Shown here: positions 56,213 through 64,000 of the stretch, piece by piece
Layout: each line of letters starts with the position of its first letter
Position numbering within the stretch: position 1 is the first letter of the stretch
Source: Paraescarpia echinospica
Lineage: Eukaryota; Annelida; Polychaeta; Sabellida; Siboglinidae
Assembly: GCA_020002185.1 (NCBI GenBank)
Contig: CM034534.1
Coordinates: forward strand, 67,445,256-67,509,255
Reading direction: 5' to 3'
Length of the DNA: 64,000 bases
Program-made: the position numbers and the translations under genes
The notes under the pieces: generated by a model
What the model was told of the DNA's origin: nothing
The model's input: the letters and a program-made list of their open reading frames with translations, nothing else
Databases searched by the model: none

Positions 56213-58111
56213 ATGGTTCGAACGTACAAAAGAAAGTCTACACAGGGGTCGTATGGGTCTGAACGACTGGCGTTAGCTGTAGCGGCTGTCCACGAAGGAC
56301 AGAGTATACGAGGTACAGGGGCAGATTATGTAATACCAAGGCGCACACTAAAGCGTCATTGCTCTGGTGTTGTACAGCTCCCTGGCGCTGTTGCTATGGG
56401 CAGCAAGCGTTGCGTATTCTCAAGTGCCTTTGAAGCACAATTGGTAGATTACGCAAAGGAGATGGCCAAGAGAATGTACGGATTGACAACTATTTATGTC
56501 AGGCGTTTGGCTTACGCTGTTGCCGCAAAATTGGGCATACAGCACAATTTTGTTGACGAGCGTGGGCTAGCAGGAAAGGACTGGCTGTCAAATTTCATGA
56601 AGCGCCACCCAGAGTTGTCGATTCGTGCGCTAATTTCCACTAGCCTGGCCCGTGTCGAAGGTTTCAACCGTGATGCAGTTATGGCGTTTTTTGCTTTGTA
56701 CAAAGATGTCCTGCAAGGAGGGGATCACAGACCTACTGCCATTTGGAACTGCGACGAAACTGGCTTCACGACGGTAGCGAAGGCGGGGAAGGTCGTATGC
56801 GAAACTGGAACAAGGCAGGTGCGAAAGGTTTCGATCGGTGAGCGTGGAAAGAACATTACCTCGCTGTGCTGTATAAGCGCTGCCGGTTCTTACATTCCTC
56901 CGCTGTTTGTGTTCCCTCGCAAGAGAATGGTGGAGGCCCTCATGGACGGTGCCCCTACTGGTTCGCTTGGTGCAGTGAATGATCGCGGTTCAGGCTATAT
57001 CGACTCAGCTCTGTTCATGAAGTGGCTCAAACACTTCGTCACGATTGCCGGCTGCACCAAAGACCACCCACACGTACTTCTGTTGGATGGACACGAAAGC
57101 CATAAAACGCTTGAGGCAATCGACTTCGCCCGGGAACATGGGGTCATATTGCTGACATTTCCACCACACTGCACACACCGGCTACAACCACTCAACCGGA
57201 CATTTTTTTAAGTCACTGAAGTCTGCGTTCATCCGTTCATGTGATAACTGGCTTACATCCAACAAGGGACGTGCCATCACCCAGTATTATGTGATGCCAT
57301 TGTTTGAGCAAGCATACAGTTCTACTGCTACATTACAGTCTGCCGTCAATGGATTTGCAACGTGCGGCTTATGGCCATTCAACGACAGCAAGTTCGATGC
57401 AGAATTCAATGTACTTGAATTACCGTTCATTCAGCCTGTCGATACTCCTCAAGTCACAACCCTGGATGTGGTCGTCACTGAGGTTGCCGGCACCCGAGTC
57501 ACCACCTCTCCAGCTACTGCCCCGGCAATCTCAGCACCACACCACCCCATAACAACCAGCTCTCGAAGCTCCAGTCTGCATGTCGCTGTCACCCATGTCG
57601 TCACCGAGCACGTTGCCCCCACTGAAGCAACCAGCGCTCCAGATATCGCCACTGGTGTATCTGCACCGGCAGTTTCTGCCGAACATCCTGCAAGTCCTGC
57701 AGGATCTGAAGGTGACATTCGCGCTATTATTATGAGCTGCTCGTCACCACCGCCGAACAAGAAGCGTAAACATGTAGCGAGAAGAACATCCAGTGTCGTG
57801 CTGACTTCTTCGCCATACAAGTTAATTGCTGAGAAGAAACGCGACATGAAGAAACCAAAACGTTCGCTGATGGTAAAGAAAATCAACGAGATCAAGCTGC
57901 CCAAGTCAGCACAAGAGCCTACTGCTGGTCCGTCGGGGGTGTCAAACCAAGAAAGGAACACCGACGAAGACACAGAATGCGTCGTTTGCTGCGAGCCTTA
58001 CGCCAACAGCAAGTCCAGAGAGGTGTGGCTTCAGTGTCTGAGCTGCAAGAAATCGGCACAGCAGGCGACCCATACTACATTTGCCACATCTGTGAATCAG
58101 ACTCAGACTAA
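56213..58111 (+). pseudogene. pogo-family DDE transposase with C-terminal PHD-like finger, frameshifted
   Basis: ATG at 56213 (MVRTYKRKS). N-terminal helix-turn-helix region (~1-70), CENP-B-like second DNA-binding domain (~75-150, WLSNFMKRHPEL), DDE core: first Asp in NCDETGF, second in LLLDGHESH, third position in HRLQPLN, where Asn replaces the usual Asp. Right after that a 7-T run (57204-57210) gives a frameshift and early stop. The distal frame continues (ATCGLWPFN, then a Ser/Thr/Pro-rich linker) to a cysteine-rich finger (ECVVCCEPY, REVWLQCLSCKK); a second shift near 58060 separates its last part (YYICHICESDSD, original stop 58109-58111). Not functional as it stands. Confidence 0.85.
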
Positions 58112-58574
58112 TTTGGATGAACAAATTCAACAACACGTCGTCATAGCACATGTCGCTACACTGAAGCCACCAGCGAACTGCATTCAGTTTCCTTGGTGCG
58201 ATATCGTTCTTTGTTCGTGTTTCATTTCGTTTGTAGGCTGCATTATGTATGTGCATTAAATAAAGTTCTGTATTCTTGTTATTAGATAATCATTTTGTAG
58301 CCTACTGATAACAAATACATGCAATTCCACATGGGGCATAGCGCCCATCCCATGTGCGCTTTGCCCCACCTACGGGCAAAGCGCCCAAATCGGGTGCACG
58401 CACATAATTAATTACACTACAAAAACATATTATTCGAATCATGTCAGATTTGTACGACATATACTCGATATAGTTACCGACATATTGTAGATATTTGTAA
58501 GTATATTGCATTAAATAGAACCAACCGTTATGACAATATTTGTTACACTGGGCGCTATGCCCCACCCTACTCTA

Positions 58575-59685
58575 CACATTTTTGTTTACGCTCTGAGGAT
58601 GAAGTGTAGCGGTGATATTTTATTAAACACACGCACACACACACACACGACACGTATTGCCCTGAAATTATTCATTATTTTTTATTTATTTATTATTATA
58701 ATTCGTCACGCTCTAACTAATCTCTTCAGACTACACCTGCAATACTGAGTATATCGTTCACATAGGCCGGACGCCCAGTATAATAAATGTGCCTCGAACG
58801 AACAGTCACACGTTATCATATTACCATTCGTTGGATTCATTATTACCACATCTTTATCATGGTGTAAAAAGGTTCCTACTAGACCGAATAATGTCGTCAC
58901 GAAATGACATTTTAAATAGGAAAATCTGCCACCATCATCGTTTGCATCAAGATATAGCACACTTAGAATGCAGTGATTCAGTAATGTTATACAGTATATA
59001 TATATACATATATATATATCTTGGTAAAGCATGATAGTTTACAAAGTTTATGAGAAGATATAATTGTCAAAATCAGTAGATTGAGACAACACTGCCTAGT
59101 TAAAGTTGGATCCTTTTTTTTTTCTCAAAAAACATTGATCTGACTGCGCAATTCACGGATCAAAATCAACAAGATATTAGCTCGTGGTTGGTATATATAT
59201 ATATATATATACTATATTCCGGTTAACAACACATCTACAATCTAATGATTACTTATGTTCATTAGGATTATAAGACATCTGTATAGTGGCATGTTGTCTG
59301 AGATCAAAATTAGGATGGGTGGGGGAAACATTCTATATTTGAGAACTGAACAGTGATATCACAATAACACATGACAATTAGTTAGATTTGCATTAACAAT
59401 AACTTATTTATGAATAAATAAAAGTAGGCTAACCATAGAAATTACTACACTTGAAGTAATATGATGATATCACTCTTTCCTTCCTTTTAAAGTCTGCCTT
59501 CACCATTTTAGCAGCACTATTATAGAAAGCTTAACATACATAGATTGACTCTGTTATCCTACACATACCCCGGGTGATCCTAAAACAGGATGCTTTGCAA
59601 CAGTGTTGAGTAATAAAAATATCATAAACAACAAATTGAGGCTACGTTTACCAAATTATGCTTACAGGCACACTTGTAGAGGGTA
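58575..59685. other. Spacer between pogo element and SINE
   Basis: AT-rich with (TA)n runs at ~58996-59020 and ~59192-59211. No gene recognised. Confidence 0.35.
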
Positions 59686-59985
59686 CTGGCGCAGTGGATA
59701 GAGCATCGGACTCTCAATCGAGAGAACCCTGATTCGAATCCTCTGCTGCAATGTCGAATCTTGGGCAAGTTCGTTCACTTCATGTTTCTCCAGTTTACTC
59801 AGCTATATGAATGAGTACCTGGCTATGGTGGATATTTGTGTACAAATAGTCACCACACATTAACTGCAGCATGGCTGAATGCCTCAGAGAAGTCGAGATG
59901 GTGGTCGATTGAACAGTAAAGTGTAACGTGCTTTGAGCAATCCTAGGAACTGAATTTTGTGCTCTATAAGAACTTACATTTACTA
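59686..59985 (+). mobile_element. tRNA-derived SINE, second copy
   Basis: A box TGGCGCAGTGG (59689-59699), B box GATTCGAATCC (59730-59740), then the same body as the copy at 28021-28345 (TTGGGCAAGTTCGTTCA, GAATGAGTACCT, TTAACTGCAGCATGGCTG) and the tail GTGCTTTGAGCA with CTCTATAAGAACTTAC. Confidence 0.8.
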
Positions 59986-60790
59986 TTTTCACATTCTTGG
60001 TTCTAGTTTAATAAATATTAACACCAGCAGGATTGCAGTGAGAATATTGTACGAGTAAGTGACTGATTTACAGAACTTATATAGACCAACTACACTTCTA
60101 CAGCTGTATTACCAAGCGACAACTTATGTTAACTAGGCAGAGTACTTAATGAGCAGTAAATGGACACTTACAAACATAATCAACATGGGCCTGTCTTATG
60201 TTGCTCGGACTGATGATCAGCACACATTTGTAACACCTGATACTCTCTGACGGTTCATATTGGTTAATTAGGTGACATGTTTAGTAAGCTTCGGCTAAAA
60301 TATCATACTAATGTGTACATAGCATTGGTTTGGCAATATTAGGAAACATTGTTGGTTGCATAGTAACTTTGCTCGTTGACTAAACGTTGCTTCCGATATA
60401 GCAATATTAAATCGGGCCTATATCAATAACGTGTAAATGGCACTAACATTACCCCTACCATCATCCAGTGTTTCCCTAACCTGTTAACATTGTTCCAACT
60501 CCCCACCAACACTGCCCTAACACTGTTACCTATCCTGTATTTCAGTGTTCCGTGGGCATAGAATACATTGCCAGTATACTATCCTTGATACGTTTTCAAA
60601 CTGACCCCATCAGTCTTCCAAACAAGATTTAGATTTATGTCAAAAGATGTTTTTCAATTGTGTGGATTGAAATATAACCATTTTGGACAAAAGTTACAAA
60701 TGATAAGTTAAACCCATTTCAGGATGATCGATTAATTCGAAGTGTATATCCTTTAGCATGTAAAATATGCATGTATGATATCCATGATAT
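59986..60790. other. Spacer
   Basis: No gene or repeat recognised. Confidence 0.3.
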
Positions 60791-62585
60791 CAAAAATAGA
60801 TAAGCGAGCGAAAAATGAACAACTGTCAAACACGTTCCAAAACGCTTTTTGAACGATTGCTAGACCCATTACTGTTCGTCGGATCTCAACAATCTTGGTA
60901 TCGTTTGAAAGTTGAAGCCTTCTTCTATTTAAACATGTAAATAGTTTCCTGGAAATCATTCATAAAATTAACTAAAGCGGACCTACATCCGTGCACGTAA
61001 CGGAGTCTTAGACACTTCGAACCACAAACCGTCTATCAATATAAGACGGTGCAGCGCGCGCTATTTACATTGTCTGAGAGAAGTACGCAAGCAGTTCCAA
61101 TCTGGCTTAGATCACACGCGCTCAGAAAATGCAGTTGTTTGTATTTATCATTGCTCAGTATTTTCAACGATAACTTCAATATTTTAATTATATATGAAGT
61201 GATACAGCCTGATGATTATTCTGACGAAACAGGACGAAGTTCAGATGGCTCAATAAATAATTGCAACATTTCTACATGATTTGTTTGCAAATTTCATTAT
61301 TTTGAATTGTGATAGGTAAATAAACTTCAACGATTATTTTAATACCGTTCATTTTATATGACAGCTTGGTGATTATTCTCATGATATGAGGTGACTGAAT
61401 AAATACGCTAACATCGCGCGCTGCCGGTCCCGCCTCCCACCTTCAGTGTAGACTGCCAAGCTCCATCCACTTTCAAACGGCTGCTAAAATGACATACGCG
61501 AAGAAGGCGTGACGTCACAATCACATATATCAACCAACGCAACGAATTTTGACCCATTCGTTGGCGTACGCTATTGTGACCAAAGACCGTATATCAATAC
61601 AAGACGGTGCAGCGCGCGCTATCAACATTGTTCGAGGAAAGTACGTAAGCAGTTCGTCCGCCATTCTGGAGTTGCGCCAAGCCAGACCATACACGTGCAG
61701 AAAATGCAGTTCTTTGCATTATCATTGCTCAACATTTTTTAACGATAACCTCACTATTTTAATTATGTAAGAAGTGGTACAGCCTGATGATTATTCTGAT
61801 GAAACACGACGAAGTTCAGTTGGCTCAATACATAAATGCAAAGTTTCTACGTGATTTGTTTGCATATTTCATTATTTTGAATTGTGATAGGTAAAAAACT
61901 TCAAGGATTATTTTAATATCTTTCATTTTATGTGACGCATTACAGCTTGGTAATTATTCTGATGAAATGAAGTGACTGGACAAAAACGCTAACATCGCGC
62001 GCTGCGGTCCCGCAGGCGCATGCGCTTGCCTCCCGAATGGCGGACAAAAACCTTCAGTGTAGACTGCCATTTTCTCGCTCAGTCACGCCTCCTGTCCAAA
62101 TAGAGGCTCCTTGATTGTGACGTCACGCCGACGTAAATTTATATATCGGTTTGACTGCGACCAAAGCACCAAAGACCATATATCAATAACAAATTCCTTG
62201 CAAAGCATATCAGTTTCGTCGCGGTTTAAAAGTGGGTGGAGCTTATAACATGAAATCAAGAAATGGTGAAGTGCGCATGTCTGAACCTACGCAAATGAGG
62301 AAAACAGCGCCGCAATCGGAAGATTATTGTACTGAGTACCCGCCGCCAACATCGTTCGGAACCGTACAGAACACCGAAAACAGCATGGTTGTAGGTCCAT
62401 TTTAGGTGTTCTTTGAACGGTTACCGGGAAATGTAGATGATGCTAGAATAACAAAAAAGTGCATCCTTTCAAATGATACAAAGATCGCCGGGATAGGACG
62501 AGCCGGGAGGGTGTTAGCGACCGTAGAATTTAATGTGTTGGACGTGCTCCGAGTTATTAATTTTTTGCTCGCTTATATATTTTTG
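60791..62585. mobile_element. Non-autonomous element with ~220-bp diverged inverted ends
   Basis: The left end (CAAAAATAGATAAGCGAGCG onward to GCGGACCTACAT, ~60993) matches the reverse complement of the right end (62390-62585; TTTTTTGCTCGCTTATATAT). Inside, a block of ~430-480 bp is directly repeated (61028-61460 and 61587-62070), each starting ACCGT-TATCAAT-AAGACGGT and GCAGCGCGCGCTA. No transposase. Target duplication not resolved. Confidence 0.6.
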
Positions 62586-63344
62586 TTGTCTTCCTTTGTG
62601 TGTGTGTGTGTGTGTGTATGTGCGTGCGTACGTGCGTGCGTGTGTATAGATATATATATAATATACACACACAAGAAAATACCATATGTATTAATCAGTA
62701 CATGGGTACATTTTAACAAGGGCAGTACTACAATATGCCTGTGCAGATCGTAGGATACCACCAGTGGAATAGTCCGATAGTGCATGTAAATGGTTTGTAA
62801 ATAATGTTATCGATACCTTAGATGCCTTGTTGCACAAGAATGTTGACGATGAATTGATAAAAATACAATTGTACAGATGATGTTAATGTGCCTATCCCAG
62901 CTTATAAAAACATGTTCCCAGAATGTTATTGTTATGTTATGATAACGTTAATGGTAAGGTTCTGAAAAGGTTTTTGTTTTAAAGTTTCTTAGCGATCCCA
63001 AAACGCTCTGAAAATATAGAACAATGAAACAATTACACATAGGTCTCTATTACTTTTATTACACATGCCAGTTATAAAAAATCTTCCTTGTCATCTTCTG
63101 AACCTGGGTGACCCCTGGCAACTGTTGAATATAAAAATGTATTCTAAATACCAATAGATGAATCAAACACAACATTTTTTTGCGAATTTAAAGGCTTTTT
63201 AAATACTGTGGTTTGATGATGCATTATTGAACAGTTAGCAGAGTTGACCAGCACTGCCCGGGGAAAATGGCAGTCTTATGTATGTGACCCTCACAAATTC
63301 AGAGCCCCCAGAAGAATTTAGAAAAAATCGAAATATTCGAACCA
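62586..63344. other. Spacer with short microsatellite
   Basis: (TG)n/(GTGC)n run at 62597-62645 followed by (TA)n; remainder unique-looking, no gene recognised. Confidence 0.35.
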
Positions 63345-63850
63345 TCCCAAAGGGCCCGCTAGATCGCACACAAATCTCAATCTATGATCCACCCCAATGG
63401 GCCCGCTAGATCGCACACAAATCTCAATGTATGATCCACCCCAATGGGCCCGCTAGATCGCACACAAATCTCAATCTATGATCCACCCCAATGGGCCCGC
63501 TAGATCGCACACAAATCTCAATCTATGATCCACCCCAATGGGCCCGCTAGATCGCACACAAATCTCAATCTATGATCCACCCCAATGGGCCCGCTAGATC
63601 GCACACAAATCTCAATCTATGATCCACCCCAATGGGCCCGCTAGATCGCACACAAATCTCAATCTATGATCCACCCCAATGGGCCCGCTAGATCGCACAC
63701 AAATCTCAATGTATGATCCACCCCAATGGGGCCGCTAGATCGCACACAAATCTCAATCTATGATCCACCCCAATGGGCCCGCTAGATCGCACACAAATCT
63801 CAATCTATGGTCCTCCCCAAAGGGCCCGCTAGATTGCAGACAAAGCTTCA
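63345..63850. repeat. 47-bp satellite, ~10 copies
   Basis: Unit GGGCCCGCTAGATCGCACAC plus AAATCTCAATCTATGATCCA and a CCCCAAT join. Central units are nearly identical and the flanking units diverged (GATTGCAGAC at 63833). Degraded relatives continue to the end of the window (CCCAAAGGACCCGGAAGATC near 63963). Confidence 0.95.
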
Positions 63851-64000
63851 GTAGCATACATGCAAAACTGACAGAAATTTATAGGTGCCATTTAAAAATT
63901 GTGACCCACCAAGGTCCCCACCCCACGGATGAATTTAAAAAAAAATCTAAATCTATTAATCACCCCAAAGGACCCGGAAGATCGCATACATTTCAGCACC

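Larger units (their letters stand above)
55597..58572 (+). mobile_element. pogo-type Tc1/mariner DNA transposon (2976 bp)
   Basis: Inverted termini GAGTAAGGTGGGGTATAGCG (left) and CGCTATGCCCCACCCTACTC (right), flanked by TA at 55595-55596 and 58573-58574. Internal copies of GGGGCAWAGCGCC-type boxes lie at ~55624, 55965, 55986, 56013, 58333, 58354 and 58374 in both orientations, likely transposase-binding sites. Encodes a broken transposase. Confidence 0.93.

Noticed and set aside
59686..59760. tRNA gene
   Set aside because: SINE head, as above.

Overview
The window looks like a piece of a large, repeat-rich nuclear genome from a marine invertebrate. It has spliced exons with GT-AG introns and many decayed transposable elements: CR1/L2-like LINEs, a Penelope relic, a Ty3/gypsy relic, tRNA-derived SINEs, and hAT, pogo and Tigger-like DNA transposons. 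There is no sign of bacterial organisation. Amphioxus (Branchiostoma) is my leading guess, because I recall that intronic minisatellites crossing exon-intron junctions were described in that group. I cannot check this here, and another invertebrate deuterostome or a lophotrochozoan remains possible.

One host gene dominates. It is a plus-strand RIG-I-like receptor (RLR) of 17 exons from 10297 to 54085. The exons join in a consistent phase into a 3180-nt reading frame (1059 residues). Domain order is CARD, CARD, polar linker, a DExD/H helicase with motifs Q, I, II, III, IV, V and VI, and a C-terminal zinc-binding RNA-sensing domain. About 75-175 bp upstream of its ATG there are IRF-like, NF-kB and STAT/GAS-like motifs, as expected of an inducible antiviral sensor. 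A poly(A) signal lies about 370 nt after the stop.

Layout. 1-8967: a ~2-kb unit in tandem, the first copy split by a ~4.8-kb LINE on the minus strand. 8967-9440: duplicated (TG)n tracts. 9450-10296: RLR promoter. 10297-54085: the RLR gene, whose introns carry at least nine separate minisatellite arrays and many transposons. 55597-58572: a pogo-type DNA transposon with a broken transposase. 59686-64000: a SINE, a ~1.8-kb inverted-repeat element and a 47-bp satellite.

The most unusual feature is that three introns (6, 11 and 12) each begin with a tandem array whose unit holds the last 14-20 nt of the upstream exon joined to its own 5' splice site. In intron 12 this has grown to about 190 copies of a 28-bp unit, nearly all carrying a consensus donor. 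The three unit sequences are unrelated, so the same kind of expansion seems to have arisen at least three times in one gene. Intron 6 also ends in a repeat built from its own polypyrimidine tract. Two further large arrays (36-bp unit x ~158 in intron 2; 72-bp unit x ~63 in intron 3) bring minisatellite DNA to roughly 17.5 kb of the 43.8-kb gene.
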